Positions 25,959 to 35,373 of a stretch of 64,000 nt of DNA are shown piece after piece (position 1 is the stretch's first letter; every line of letters starts with the position of its first letter). Below the pieces are notes generated by a model. It was not told the origin of the DNA and made no database searches. It was given only the letters and a program-made list of their open reading frames with translations. Both the position numbers and the translations under genes were made by a program. The stretch is from Paenibacillus kribbensis (GTDB lineage Bacteria > Bacillota > Bacilli > Paenibacillales > Paenibacillaceae), in NCBI RefSeq assembly GCF_002240415.1, contig NZ_CP020028.1:124001-188000 (forward strand), written 5' to 3'.

Positions 25959-28154
25959 TTAGACATGCTGCTCTTGATCCTGACTCATATGCCGGGGAAG
26001 AACGAGACGATTGCCCTTGCCTTCATACAGCCATAAAATAGCGGTAACTCCGCGGGGGTAATATTTGCTGCCGTGGGCAATACCTGAGAGCATTTGGTCG
26101 CTCCAGCACCAGTAGGATTCCTCGGGGTGAAGGAGCCATGAAACATGGGCGGCATCTGCGGCATGCCCAGCTTCTTCCCAAGGCAGCTCCAGCAGCTCAC
26201 GGGCGATAAACTGCGACAGGTAGATTTTACTCAGCCAGGAGTTGTTACTGGTCGAGGACAGCTTCCAGCCCCCGTCTTCGAACAGGCAAACCCCTGGCAC
26301 CAGTACGGTTTCCAAATGGCGTCGCAGTGCCTGGATATATCCGCCGAACCGTCCATCAGGCTTAAGCGCGTCCTCACAGCCTGTAAAGTAAGGGAAGATC
26401 AGCCCCTCAATCGCAGGGATAATCTGTGAATCATTGCCTTCCTGAATGACGGCCGGAATATAGCCCTTGTCTGTCATGTGTGCTGTGATCGCTGCTGCAC
26501 ATTTGTCTGCCTGTAAGCCAGCTTCCCGTGCAAGCGAGTCGAGCCCTTCGGAGGCAAACACCTTTTCCAGCGCAATATATACCGCCCAGCATTTGCTGCC
26601 CAAATAAATGTTGTTGCGGGACTGGCCCAGGGATACGTCCAGACTATCGTAGGTCGTAATTTCCGCACCTCCTAGGGTTCTGGAGCTGTCTAGTCCCATT
26701 AAGCCGTTACGTTGTGCCGGGTCTGGATGATCCCGCTGCAGCATGCTATCGAAGCACTCACGCAAGGTAGGCAGCATACGTGTTGTAAATGACCGATCCT
26801 GTGTCTGCTCGATATACACCGTGGCGCAGCATAGCCAGTTCACCAGCTCTTCGTGGCTCATATAAGAGAAGCAGCCGTCAATCCCTGCCAGCTCATAACA
26901 GGAGTACCCCTGCCGGGAGAACACATTCGCCACGCCCATATCGTGCGTAAACGTGATACCGCCCGGATGGGTTTGATTTTCTCCCGGAAAGCGTACCTCA
27001 TCCCGGTAGCTGTACCTTTGGACGAACCACTCCAACTCGTTGCGTACCGTCCACGGGTTCAAAATCAATTCATAATAGAGCTGATCCGCCGTCAGATCGA
27101 GCGTATTCATCATCCGATACTCGCCTTCGTTCACAATCCAGATCGGTTCTCCGTCTGCTTGCTGACTAAGCAACTGGGTGCTGCCGTAGTAGCTGTGAAT
27201 GGCCTGGGCGAGCATGAATTCCTGATCCGGGCTCAAGCTTGCCGATTCCATCCAGCGATTAGCCTGGATACAGGCTGCGGTCAGGTCTGCAAAATGCTCC
27301 AAGGCATAGCTCCCCACGTCTTCAATATCCTTGAATAGCCGGGTGTAGTAATACGCCGCTTCGATGCCTGTCGTCACGATGCCACCACGATAGAAGCATA
27401 TAGCGAAGGAATACGTACGCTTTTCGCCTGCTGGAACATCCATGAGGAGTGCACCCGTCACGCCCAGGCCAAAGGATAAATTCTCGGCCATAGGCTCTCC
27501 GAGCAGCTTCTCCAGTGCAAATCCACTGGCAGGTATCGCCTCGCTGCTGTTGGTCATAATGGCTGTGCTGCGCCCTTGGCCGATGCCTGTGAGTCTCTCC
27601 GAGCGGGTGGAATCGGTAGCGTCCCTGCGCGGGTCCTCTCCTACAATGCGTATGCCGCTGTAGGGATCACTGCCTTGATAGCCGAAAAAAGCTCTCCGTG
27701 CAGCAGTCCCTTGCGTGTTATCGACCGTTAGCTCGGCAAATACCGCCGGAACCAGCGCTGCCCGCAGCTCGCTTTCATCCGCAGTTCCCGGCTCGGGCAC
27801 CGAGCGAACCGGAGAGTACAGCCGGAACGTCAGATCGCCAGCCTGCCATGTATCCGTTCCCGCTTTTAACTCGCGGGTAATGTCCTGATCGGCAAAGGCA
27901 ACGAGTAGCGGCTCTATTTTTTTATCCTTTTTCTCCACATCATAGCGAGTGCTTTCGTCCTGTGCAGATGCGAAAAAAGGAAGAGCCTCGTATACGCTGC
28001 CGTCTCTGGATTGCAGCCCGATGTATACATTTTCATCCGCAGGCTTCCCCAGCTCCAGACCGAGTCCGCCGCGATTTCCCTTAAACCCGAGCGTAAAGCT
28101 GGAGAAGGCACCTATAGGTGCATGTTGTGTGTTATAAAATATGTTTTTCGTCAT
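25959..28154 (-). CDS. GH52 beta-xylosidase
   Basis: A cytoplasmic enzyme that cuts xylose from xylo-oligosaccharides. It has 731 residues without a signal peptide. The GH52 nucleophile is in WIVNEGEYRMMNTLDL (Glu343, matching Glu335 of Geobacillus enzymes), and the acid/base is in TTYDSLDVSLGQSRNN (about 510). The N-terminus is NTQHAPIGAFSSFTLGF. AAAGGGG precedes the ATG. It is the first gene of an operon with GH67, and both act on oligosaccharides already inside the cell; no transporter for them is in the window. The divergent AraC-type gene is the likely regulator. Confidence 0.93.
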   Translation of the reverse strand: MTKNIFYNTQHAPIGAFSSFTLGFKGNRGGLGLELGKPADENVYIGLQSRDGSVYEALPFFASAQDESTRYDVEKKDKKIEPLLVAFADQDITRELKAGTDTWQAGDLTFRLYSPVRSVPEPGTADESELRAALVPAVFAELTVDNTQGTAARRAFFGYQGSDPYSGIRIVGEDPRRDATDSTRSERLTGIGQGRSTAIMTNSSEAIPASGFALEKLLGEPMAENLSFGLGVTGALLMDVPAGEKRTYSFAICFYRGGIVTTGIEAAYYYTRLFKDIEDVGSYALEHFADLTAACIQANRWMESASLSPDQEFMLAQAIHSYYGSTQLLSQQADGEPIWIVNEGEYRMMNTLDLTADQLYYELILNPWTVRNELEWFVQRYSYRDEVRFPGENQTHPGGITFTHDMGVANVFSRQGYSCYELAGIDGCFSYMSHEELVNWLCCATVYIEQTQDRSFTTRMLPTLRECFDSMLQRDHPDPAQRNGLMGLDSSRTLGGAEITTYDSLDVSLGQSRNNIYLGSKCWAVYIALEKVFASEGLDSLAREAGLQADKCAAAITAHMTDKGYIPAVIQEGNDSQIIPAIEGLIFPYFTGCEDALKPDGRFGGYIQALRRHLETVLVPGVCLFEDGGWKLSSTSNNSWLSKIYLSQFIARELLELPWEEAGHAADAAHVSWLLHPEESYWCWSDQMLSGIAHGSKYYPRGVTAILWLYEGKGNRLVLPRHMSQDQEQHV

Positions 28155-28173
28155 ATAATGAAACCCCTTTCAG

Positions 28174-28193
28174 AATGAAGTTTGACTTTCATT
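28174..28193. promoter_or_regulatory. Inverted repeat before the xylan operon
   Basis: AATGAA-N8-TTCATT is a perfect 6-8-6 dyad 20 bases upstream of the GH52 start. It may be an operator of the divergent AraC-type regulator. The rest of the 163-base gap contains a TATACT at 28279-28284, a possible -10 for the regulator. Confidence 0.35.
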
Positions 28194-28317
28194 AAACACA
28201 CATAGAGCCTAGCATGTCATTTGTAAGAGAGCCATTGTCAAATCGCTCAACTATTTATCCAAATCGCGCCAAACACGATATACTGGGGGTAATTACTATG
28301 CAGTCAGGAGGGAAAAT

Positions 28318-29262
28318 ATGTCATCACCACGTTTACCAAAGCGCCCAGATCACCCAGACCTTACGGCTGCCGGGGAAGAATTCTTTTTTCCCGATGTGCG
28401 GACTACGGTCAATCTGTTTGCCATCCATACGCGAAGTGTCGGAAGAGACTGGAGCTATCCGCCACATGAGCATCCTCAGTATGAAATTAACGTCGTGCTT
28501 ACGGGAGAACAGATCATGGTCGTGGATGGTCGTAGCTATACGCAGCGTGAGGGTGATTTGGTGCTGCTGCGGCCGGGAATCGTCCACTCCAGCCATAGCA
28601 GTGGAGAGGGCTTTACGTATTTTTGCATGCATTTTGATATTGATGATAAGCTGTTTCTTTCGCTGCTGAGCCGTTTGGAGCAAGTGCTGTTCCCGGCCGA
28701 AGGCACGGTAGCGGGGCAAATGGGACCGGCACTGAGCAAGCTGCTCGATCTTTCTGCGCTAGAAGGCATGGGAGCAGGCGGTGATTCGGTGGCCAAGCGT
28801 ATGCGGATTCAGTCGGCTGTATTTGAGCTGTTTGCCACGTTGTGGGAAGCGGTATCGAGCGAAGCGGCACATCTGCCAGGACGCGGATACGTGCAGACAG
28901 AGCTTGCCCATCAGATTGCCAGTCGTCTTCAGGGCAGGGTGAATCAGCCTTTTGGACAAGTCGGCTCAGTGGAAAAACAGGACGGGATCGAGGGGATTTC
29001 ATCGGAGCTGGGCATTAGTGTGTCCCATTGTAACCGTGTATTTAGGAGTGTTTTCGGCGTATCCCCCCGTGTATATCTGTCCGGGCTTGTCCTGCATGAA
29101 GCCAAGCTGCTGTTGGCTGATCCGCAATGGTCAGTACAGCAAATTGCTGACATGCTAGGCTACGGAGATATTGCGCATTTTAGCAGACAATTCAAGCGTT
29201 GGTCGGGTCAGTCGCCGACCTCCTACCGCAAAAGCGCGATGCAGGAAAGCCCGTCTGAATAA
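28318..29262 (+). CDS. AraC-family regulator with cupin sensor domain
   Basis: The N-terminal 150 residues contain a cupin (YPPHEHPQYEINVVLTGEQ, then EGDLVLLRPGIVHS), which in this family binds a sugar-like effector. The C-terminal 100 residues form the AraC double HTH (LGISVSHCNRVFRSVFGVSP, DPQWSVQQIADMLGYGDIAHFSRQFKRWSGQSPTSYR). AGGAGGG lies before the ATG. It is transcribed away from the GH52-GH67 operon, 163 bases between starts, so it is the obvious candidate to activate xylan use. The effector is not known. Confidence 0.9.
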   Translation: MSSPRLPKRPDHPDLTAAGEEFFFPDVRTTVNLFAIHTRSVGRDWSYPPHEHPQYEINVVLTGEQIMVVDGRSYTQREGDLVLLRPGIVHSSHSSGEGFTYFCMHFDIDDKLFLSLLSRLEQVLFPAEGTVAGQMGPALSKLLDLSALEGMGAGGDSVAKRMRIQSAVFELFATLWEAVSSEAAHLPGRGYVQTELAHQIASRLQGRVNQPFGQVGSVEKQDGIEGISSELGISVSHCNRVFRSVFGVSPRVYLSGLVLHEAKLLLADPQWSVQQIADMLGYGDIAHFSRQFKRWSGQSPTSYRKSAMQESPSE

Positions 29263-29321
29263 AGATATGTATATTCATAAAATAGTTATGATATAATCCT
29301 CATAAAGGAGCTGAGGTTAAT

Positions 29322-30029
29322 ATGAATTTACAATCTCAACGTGTCGTCGTGATTGGCGGCAGTTCAGGTATAGGGCTGGCAACAGCCATAGAAGCAGCAA
29401 AACAGGGAGCGAGTATCGTGATCGCCGGGCGTTCTGCGGACAAAATGGAGCAGGCGAAGAAACTCATCCCTGCCGAATCGGTGGAAGCCTTCCAACTGAA
29501 CAATCAGAAGGAGGAGGAAGTGCAGGCGTTTTTTGAAAAGGTCGGAGCATTCGATCATTTGTTCACACCGGGCGCGAGCTATACACGTGGTCCGATCACC
29601 ATAGATACGGAAAAGGCGAAAACTCCGTTTGAGGGGAAATTCTGGCCGCAATATTTTGCTGCCAAGCATGCGGTGCCGCATATTTCCAGGGACGGCTCGA
29701 TCGTCCTCATGTCCGGGGCTTTCAGCCAGCGGCCAATGGGCTTTGGTGCTACATATGGAGCGGCCAACGGCGCCATCGAAAGCTTGGGCAAGGCGTTGGC
29801 GGTAGAGCTGGCTCCCATACGGGTCAATGTCGTATCTCCCGGCACCATTTGGCGAGACGGCCCCGAGGGCGAGCAGCGGGCGCAGGCTTTTGAGGAATAC
29901 AAGGAAGTCACCTTGCTCCGTCGAGTGGGCTATAACGAGGAAATCGCACACACCGTGTTGTACCTGATGACGAACAAGTTCACCACTGGAAGCGTGCTGT
30001 TCCCGGATGGTGGCTATACGCTGATCTAA
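29322..30029 (+). CDS. SDR-family oxidoreductase with altered active site
   Basis: A Rossmann-fold short-chain dehydrogenase of 235 residues. The cofactor site is VVIGGSSGIGLATA; AGRSADK suggests NADP preference. The active site should be Ser and Tyr-x-x-x-Lys. Here VLMSGAF supplies a serine, but the tyrosine block reads YGAANGAIESLG, so the lysine is replaced by asparagine. The C-terminus is SVLFPDGGYTLI. AAAGGAG precedes the ATG. It may still act as a reductase through another residue, or be a divergent member; the substrate is unknown. It is followed by its own terminator. Confidence 0.85.
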   Translation: MNLQSQRVVVIGGSSGIGLATAIEAAKQGASIVIAGRSADKMEQAKKLIPAESVEAFQLNNQKEEEVQAFFEKVGAFDHLFTPGASYTRGPITIDTEKAKTPFEGKFWPQYFAAKHAVPHISRDGSIVLMSGAFSQRPMGFGATYGAANGAIESLGKALAVELAPIRVNVVSPGTIWRDGPEGEQRAQAFEEYKEVTLLRRVGYNEEIAHTVLYLMTNKFTTGSVLFPDGGYTLI

Positions 30030-30091
30030 AGCGCACAGAAGTGTATGTTTCATTCTGATCTGATCCGACGGGCAGGAATAAATCTTTAAAC

Positions 30092-30134
30092 AAAAACCGG
30101 TTCAACACCATACAAAGTGTTGACCGGTTTTTTT
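30092..30134 (+). terminator. Intrinsic terminator after the SDR gene
   Basis: AAAACCGGTTCAACAC and GTGTTGACCGGTTTT form a long stem followed by T residues. Confidence 0.88.
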
Positions 30135-30223
30135 ATGATAACAGGTTTGGTTCTTCCGTTACTCCATCCGCAGTCTTGTCACTGGATAGCCCCGAACAAC
30201 ATTGCCTAAACCCTTGCAACTCT

Positions 30224-31402
30224 TTAGTTCTGCACTTCTAAATTTTTATATTTTCGAAAAATACGTGGATAAATCACTTTAGACCCGATGCATACCAGCG
30301 CTAGCATGGCGAAAAACAAGCCGCTCCACAGCGTCCCCTGTATCCCCGCTCTGGCAATAAACCACCCCCCTGCCAGCGAGCCCAGTGAAACTCCTAGGTT
30401 AATAAACGAGATATAAAGACTGTTGGCAAACGCGGGAGCTTCTTTGGCCTCATCAATCACCCAAATCTGGGCGACAATCAGCCCACTGGTATGAACGGCC
30501 CCCCACACGATAATGATGAAGAGCGTAGGGATAAATGAAGAACTGATCCCGTACAACAGCAAATAGGTGCCCCCCAAGACTACTGGATGAAAAAGAGCGG
30601 TGCGAACCTTATGCAGGCCCATGAGCTTGCCAGCCAATAGATTGCCGAGCATTCCGCCGATACCGAAAATAATAAGTAGAAAGCTGATGACATCTCTGCT
30701 CATACCTGTGTTTTGCCCCAAGTATTCGGCAGAATAGCTATACACCGAGAACATGGCTGCAAAAATAAAAGTAGCCGCCCCGATATTGAGCCACAGCGGT
30801 ATTTTACGCAAAATGCCAAGCTGCTTCCGGTAGGAGAACATTTCGGCTTGTGGTGTATCCGGCAGCATGAATAAAATACCGATCCCTGCAATCCCATTCG
30901 CTACCGCAGTAAACCAGAAGGAGGCCTCGTATGAAAATTGATTGGCGATATAGGCCGTAATCGGAATACCGAGTACCATTCCCATGCTCGTGCCGAGAAA
31001 GGCTTTGGCGGAAGCTTGTGTTGCTTTTTCCGGGGGATACAACGCAGTGGCGGCGACAAAGGCCAGCGAGAAATACACCGGGTGAAACAGAGCCGGAATG
31101 ATACGTAAAATTACCAGCAGATAAAAGTTGGATGTATAGGCTGACAGCAAGCTTGTTACGGCAAAAACAAACAACGACATTGTCATGATTCGCTTGCGGT
31201 TAAACCTGGACATCAATAACACCATGAAGGGACCGAACAGCGCGATGATCAATGCAAATGAACTGACAAGAAACCCGGCCTGAGCTGTCGTAATATGAAA
31301 ACGTTCAATGATGACCGGCAAAATGCCAACCACACCGAACTCAATCGTGTACACGCCGAATAGGCCAAGCGCAATGAAAAGCAGGGGCTTTCTATATTTC
31401 AT
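30224..31402 (-). CDS. MFS exporter (DHA1, AraJ/YdhP-like)
   Basis: A 12-segment major facilitator of about 392 residues. Blocks such as FGVYTIEFGVVGILPVIIERF, SSFALIIALFGPF and the RFNRKR loop after segment 2 are typical of drug or sugar exporters of the AraJ/YdhP group. GAGAGGGA is nine bases before the ATG at 31402; the ATG at 31411 is too close. It is transcribed away from an Lrp/AsnC-type regulator, 155 bases between starts, so that regulator may control it, perhaps in response to an amino acid. The substrate is unknown. Confidence 0.85.
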   Translation of the reverse strand: MKYRKPLLFIALGLFGVYTIEFGVVGILPVIIERFHITTAQAGFLVSSFALIIALFGPFMVLLMSRFNRKRIMTMSLFVFAVTSLLSAYTSNFYLLVILRIIPALFHPVYFSLAFVAATALYPPEKATQASAKAFLGTSMGMVLGIPITAYIANQFSYEASFWFTAVANGIAGIGILFMLPDTPQAEMFSYRKQLGILRKIPLWLNIGAATFIFAAMFSVYSYSAEYLGQNTGMSRDVISFLLIIFGIGGMLGNLLAGKLMGLHKVRTALFHPVVLGGTYLLLYGISSSFIPTLFIIIVWGAVHTSGLIVAQIWVIDEAKEAPAFANSLYISFINLGVSLGSLAGGWFIARAGIQGTLWSGLFFAMLALVCIGSKVIYPRIFRKYKNLEVQN

Positions 31403-31557
31403 TAGTTTCATTCCCTCTCTATGTCTTCCTGCTTTACGTCCTTGATTTTAAATGCTAATATTTCATTAAATCATGAAATTGTAAGCCAATATCCGGAATC
31501 TATATAATAATAATTGTGTTTATGCAATATCACCTTGGATTTAAGGAGATGAATTTG

Positions 31558-32001
31558 ATGGACCAAGTGGACCATAAAATTTTGTTGTGTCTACAAAACC
31601 AGGCGCGTATCTCCATGACCGAGCTGGGTAAGGAGGTTGGACTTTCCCAGCCTGCCGTAACGGAAAGAGTACGGCGCATGGAGGATAAAGGGATCATCAC
31701 CGGGTATCGTGCCATGGTTTCACATGAGAAAGTCGGAAAGCCGATTATGGCTCATGTGCTCGTGCACACGAATCAATGCAATTCATTTGTTGAGTTTTGC
31801 CAATCTGCACCTGAAGTCATTGAGTGCCATCGAATCAGCGGCGAGCAAAATTATCTACTTAAGGTTATGAGCGAATCCATGCTTAAGCTGGAGCAATTCG
31901 GGGATGAGTGCGGAAAGCACGGTCACTCTACCACGTTAATCGTCCTGTCCTCGCCTGTAGAGCACAAACATATAACTCCCGTTTTATCAGACCCTATTTG
32001 A
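31558..32001 (+). CDS. Lrp/AsnC-family transcriptional regulator
   Basis: A 147-residue DNA-binding protein. The N-terminal winged HTH reads DHKILLCLQNQARISMTELGKEVGLSQPAVTERVRRMEDKGIITGYRA, split here by rule of length into known AsnC blocks: MTELGKEVGLSQPAVTERV is the recognition part. The C-terminal half is the RAM ligand domain (VIECHRISGEQNYLLKV). AAGGAG is nine bases before the ATG at 31558, so upstream in-frame starts are rejected. Its last 15 bases overlap the converging serine hydrolase gene. The likely target is the divergent MFS gene and itself. Confidence 0.9.
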   Translation: MDQVDHKILLCLQNQARISMTELGKEVGLSQPAVTERVRRMEDKGIITGYRAMVSHEKVGKPIMAHVLVHTNQCNSFVEFCQSAPEVIECHRISGEQNYLLKVMSESMLKLEQFGDECGKHGHSTTLIVLSSPVEHKHITPVLSDPI

Positions 32002-33168
32002 GCTGCCGTAAATGGCTTGGCAAAGCTCGGTTGTAAACGGACCCGACATACCTTCATATGCTGTATTGGTAAAAGCGACTACACTGAGTCTTTGCGCGGG
32101 ATCAACGAACCACGAATGACCGTAAGCTCCTCCGAGGCGCCACGTTCCGGGGGATTCTGCTGTTCCACTTTCGTCGGGATTGTGGAGTACGGTGAATCCC
32201 AGTCCAAAGCCCCGCCCTGGCCAGCTTGCCAAGGGGAGGTTTCCGGTCTGGATGGTGCCCATTTCACGAACCCACTCCTCTGGAAGTAAAGGATTGCCGC
32301 CGTTTCGCAGTGTTTCCAGCAGTCGCATGAAGTCTTTTGCGGTGCCAATCATACCTGAGCCACCAGAATGAAAGGCCGTGGGATCAAAGGCTCGTGCAGG
32401 CTGAAAACGAATCCCCGCTGTGCCTTCAAAAACCTGTGCAACCTCAAGCTCACGCATTCGCCGGGGTTCTGGTGTATCGTTAACATAAGGAGCGGCAAGC
32501 CGTCCGGCATCAGCGACCGAGAAACTGGTATCGTGCATACCCAGAGGTTCTGTAACGAGCTTTTTGACGGCTGCATCAAGGGTTGTGCCACATACACGGC
32601 TAATGATAGCGCCGAGTACATCAGTGGCAATCGAATAGCCCCATGCTTTACCTGGTGTATACAACAGAGGCACGGAGGCCAAACGTTGCAAGTTCTCTTC
32701 CAGCGTAAGATTTGAAAAATCCATGCCATCCGATACGCCTGCACGATGATAGGGCCCGCCCCCTTCCTCCTCTAAAAAGCCATAGGTCAACCCGGCAGTA
32801 TGTGTGAGTAATTGGCGTATTGTAATGGATGGCTGCTCGCCGCTGATCAATCGGGGGCGAAAGTCCGGTAACCAGCGTTCTATAGATTCATCGAGTTCAA
32901 TCAACCCTTGGGCGGCCAAAACCAAGGCCGCAGTAGATACAATCGGCTTGGACACAGAAGAGAGCCGAAATAAAGCATTCTCATGCATAAGACGATGTTC
33001 TTCTCGATCAGCCAGCCCCGCCGCACGGACATACACGGGTGAACCATCCATATATATCATGACCACTGCGCCGATTAGGCGCTTCTCGGCAAGGGTTTGA
33101 TCCAGGACTGCATTTACACGTCCGTCCAGACCATCTTGTGTGGCAAAAACTTTACTTTCCAAATCCAT
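31987..33168 (-). CDS. Beta-lactamase-family serine hydrolase (class C-like esterase)
   Basis: A cytoplasmic 393-residue protein without a signal peptide, of the penicillin-binding-protein/class C fold. The S-x-x-K motif is SVSK in FRLSSVSKPIVST; the tyrosine motif is GYSIATDVLG; GGAYGHSWFVDP replaces the third KTG-type box. Such proteins (EstB-like) are mostly esterases or D-amino-peptidases; true beta-lactamase activity is unlikely without export. GGATGAGGT precedes the ATG. It converges on, and overlaps, the Lrp gene by 15 bases. The natural substrate is unknown. Confidence 0.85.
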   Translation of the reverse strand: MDLESKVFATQDGLDGRVNAVLDQTLAEKRLIGAVVMIYMDGSPVYVRAAGLADREEHRLMHENALFRLSSVSKPIVSTAALVLAAQGLIELDESIERWLPDFRPRLISGEQPSITIRQLLTHTAGLTYGFLEEEGGGPYHRAGVSDGMDFSNLTLEENLQRLASVPLLYTPGKAWGYSIATDVLGAIISRVCGTTLDAAVKKLVTEPLGMHDTSFSVADAGRLAAPYVNDTPEPRRMRELEVAQVFEGTAGIRFQPARAFDPTAFHSGGSGMIGTAKDFMRLLETLRNGGNPLLPEEWVREMGTIQTGNLPLASWPGRGFGLGFTVLHNPDESGTAESPGTWRLGGAYGHSWFVDPAQRLSVVAFTNTAYEGMSGPFTTELCQAIYGSSNRV

Positions 33169-33353
33169 GAATACCTCATCCTCTCTATGATCCAGCGGTT
33201 ATCGCTTGGTGGAACTTAGTTTACAGGATGAGAAGGCGATATTACATATGTAAACAAAGGTATTCAGTAGGTATTAACGTTAAAATAAAAATATATTATA
33301 ATGATGGCCTTGGATTTAAATGAATAGGATTTTACAGGAAGCTATGCTGCGTT

Positions 33354-33797
33354 TTACAGTAGCTTTTTAAGCTGAGATACACGCCCTTGTGAGACCCCAA
33401 GCCATTTTGCATAGTCGTATTGTCTGGCATCGGGATGCTCCTGCATAAGCTCTCTAAGGCGTCCGAGCAATTTTTCTGCCGATTGATTCGTTCTTTTTGG
33501 AAGTGTATGTTCTTGAACAGAAGGAGCTGGTATGGGGCAACAATCGATATTCCCCTTTAATTTCTGGGTGCAGTCTACGCATAAAAATGAAGCTCTGTAA
33601 TATGTCAGGTGTTCAACTGTGCCACACAGCTTACAGGTGACACCTGTATACTTCTTTAAAGCCATAAAGCCTGTTTCCTCATCCACAAAAAATTCTACCG
33701 AATCCCCAAATTCAATATTCATAGTCACCCGTATTTCCTTGGGAACAACGATTCGATTCAAAGTATCCAACGAGCGCGTCATACCTGTGTTTTTCAT
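33354..33797 (-). CDS. Composite AbrB-type regulator with zinc-ribbon and C-terminal HTH
   Basis: A 147-residue protein in three parts. Residues 1-50 are an AbrB swapped-hairpin DNA-binding domain (MKNTGMTRSLDTLNRIVVPK, IRVTMNIEFGDSVEFFVDE). Cys55-x2-Cys58 and Cys73-x2-Cys76 form a zinc ribbon. The last 28 residues (DYAKWLGVSQGRVSQLKKLL) are a helix-turn-helix. Bacillus AbrB and Abh stop after about 95 residues and have neither addition. AGGAGGTAG precedes the ATG. It lies divergent from the RRNPP-type receptor gene. A close copy of the C-terminal part is encoded at the right edge of the window. A transition-state regulatory role is an inference. Confidence 0.8.
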   Translation of the reverse strand: MKNTGMTRSLDTLNRIVVPKEIRVTMNIEFGDSVEFFVDEETGFMALKKYTGVTCKLCGTVEHLTYYRASFLCVDCTQKLKGNIDCCPIPAPSVQEHTLPKRTNQSAEKLLGRLRELMQEHPDARQYDYAKWLGVSQGRVSQLKKLL

Positions 33798-33975
33798 AAT
33801 CTACCTCCTATTAAAAAGCTGATAAGTAATAAAATAGTAGTATTCATTGTTGTTCCAAAAGATGGTACTATTGTAAACAGGAAAACATTTCATAATATTA
33901 TGATTTTTTGAACTACATAACTTCTGTTTACTAGGCTTAGACCCCAGAGTCCACATTGAAAGGGTGGTTTATTTC

Positions 33976-35373
33976 ATGGAAATCACACCTACGATCAGAG
34001 CAGAATTAGAAAAGTATCTAAAGCGAAAAGACATGAGCAAGACCGAGTTTGGACATATCGCAGGATTAAACCCGGGTACCGTGAGTGGTATTGTAACAGG
34101 CAATCGATCCATCTCTGTTAACCAACTGAATCGTATTACTTCAGCGATGGAACTGCGACCCGATCATTTTTATGATCGCTATGTTAAAGAATGTATTGAG
34201 GAAGAACCGCTGAACTGGCGAAGAATTAGCCCTTTTTTGTACCGCTGCGTGGAACTGGATCGGCTCGATTGCTTGCAGCGAGTTGTCTTTTTGCTGCTGG
34301 ATAATCCTATCTATCCTCCGTTGCTCTTTGAAGTAGCCGAGGATATTTTCAAAGACGGACACAATGCAGCAGCGGCGTTCCTTTATAAAAATGTTGCTGA
34401 GAGTGAAAAACATCAGCATTCTGAGCGACTTGCGGTGTGTCAGTATCGCCTGTTTAAGCTTACGATTGGGAAGGATCAAGCGATTAATCTCGAAGCAGCA
34501 AATAAATTTGAGCCTTTTGTCAATCGTCTGGGCGAAATCGATCAACTCGATGCCTTAAAAGATTTAGCGAATGTGTACAGAGCATTGAGCCAGTGGGACA
34601 AGGTATACAAGTTTGCTAAGGAAATGAGGCGGTTAGGGCAAATACAATATGCTCTGGCTCATAGCTCCAAACACAAAAAACAACAGCCACTAAAGCAACT
34701 AAGTAGACCACTTTTTGTATATATAGCCTATTCTGATCTGATGTGTGCAAATGCATGTGATGCAAAAGGCAATTATGCACAAGGCTTAGAACATATCCGT
34801 GCTTATACTGATTTAAGCTGGGTGAGGGAGCAAGACCCGGATACACTTCATTGGATTGGTCTCTTTCAACGCTGGGCAAAGATTAATACATACGTGAACA
34901 AGCTCATGTCTGGAGATGTTAGTGTGCTGCCAGATTACGTAGAATATATGGCCGGTGAACAACACATTTTTGCCGAACTTTTGAACGTAATAGAAGCAGC
35001 CAATCGTTACAATATCAATGTGGATCATATCCTTCAGCGCTTTGAGCCTCAAATTGCAGCTTATCAAGAACCCACATCTGAAGATATGTTTACCCAGCAG
35101 GTTTTACCAGAAGAGTATGTTCGGTTTTGGTATAAGCTTGCTAAGTACAGCCTAAATAAAGGAAGATATCCTTATGGTTTTAAATGTTTAATAATCGCTT
35201 ATGAAAAAGCTGTTACAATTAACCATGTACTACTTATTTCCAATTGCTCAGGTTTATTTGATCGTTTCAGAGCGTATGTCGCTCCTGGAACACTGGCTCA
35301 GTACGAAAAAATGTCTCAGGAGGTGTGGGAAAGAAATGATCAAAAGGATGGCTTTCTTCTTGGCAGTAACTAG
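33976..35373 (+). CDS. RRNPP/arbitrium-like peptide receptor (XRE HTH plus TPR), AloR-type
   Basis: A 465-residue cytoplasmic regulator. Residues about 15-65 are an XRE-type HTH (MSKTEFGHIAGLNPGTVSGI, NQLNRITSAMEL). The rest is an all-helical array of TPR-like pairs (AAAFLYKNVAESEKHQHSER, VYRALSQWDKVYKFAKEM, YSLNKGRYPYGFKCLIIAYEKA), as in PlcR, NprR, AimR and the AloR receptors of P. polymyxa. AAAGGG precedes the ATG at 33976; the in-frame GTG at 33964 lies inside that site. Its 3' end overlaps a 41-residue exported peptide gene, which would be its ligand. Probable action: peptide binding switches DNA binding. Targets are unknown; a Spo0E-like gene follows. Confidence 0.82.
   Translation: MEITPTIRAELEKYLKRKDMSKTEFGHIAGLNPGTVSGIVTGNRSISVNQLNRITSAMELRPDHFYDRYVKECIEEEPLNWRRISPFLYRCVELDRLDCLQRVVFLLLDNPIYPPLLFEVAEDIFKDGHNAAAAFLYKNVAESEKHQHSERLAVCQYRLFKLTIGKDQAINLEAANKFEPFVNRLGEIDQLDALKDLANVYRALSQWDKVYKFAKEMRRLGQIQYALAHSSKHKKQQPLKQLSRPLFVYIAYSDLMCANACDAKGNYAQGLEHIRAYTDLSWVREQDPDTLHWIGLFQRWAKINTYVNKLMSGDVSVLPDYVEYMAGEQHIFAELLNVIEAANRYNINVDHILQRFEPQIAAYQEPTSEDMFTQQVLPEEYVRFWYKLAKYSLNKGRYPYGFKCLIIAYEKAVTINHVLLISNCSGLFDRFRAYVAPGTLAQYEKMSQEVWERNDQKDGFLLGSN

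Noticed and set aside
33277..33286. Palindrome TTAACGTTAA before the serine hydrolase and AbrB-like genes
   Set aside because: Short and AT-rich, between converging or tandem ends and not at a clear promoter; may be chance.
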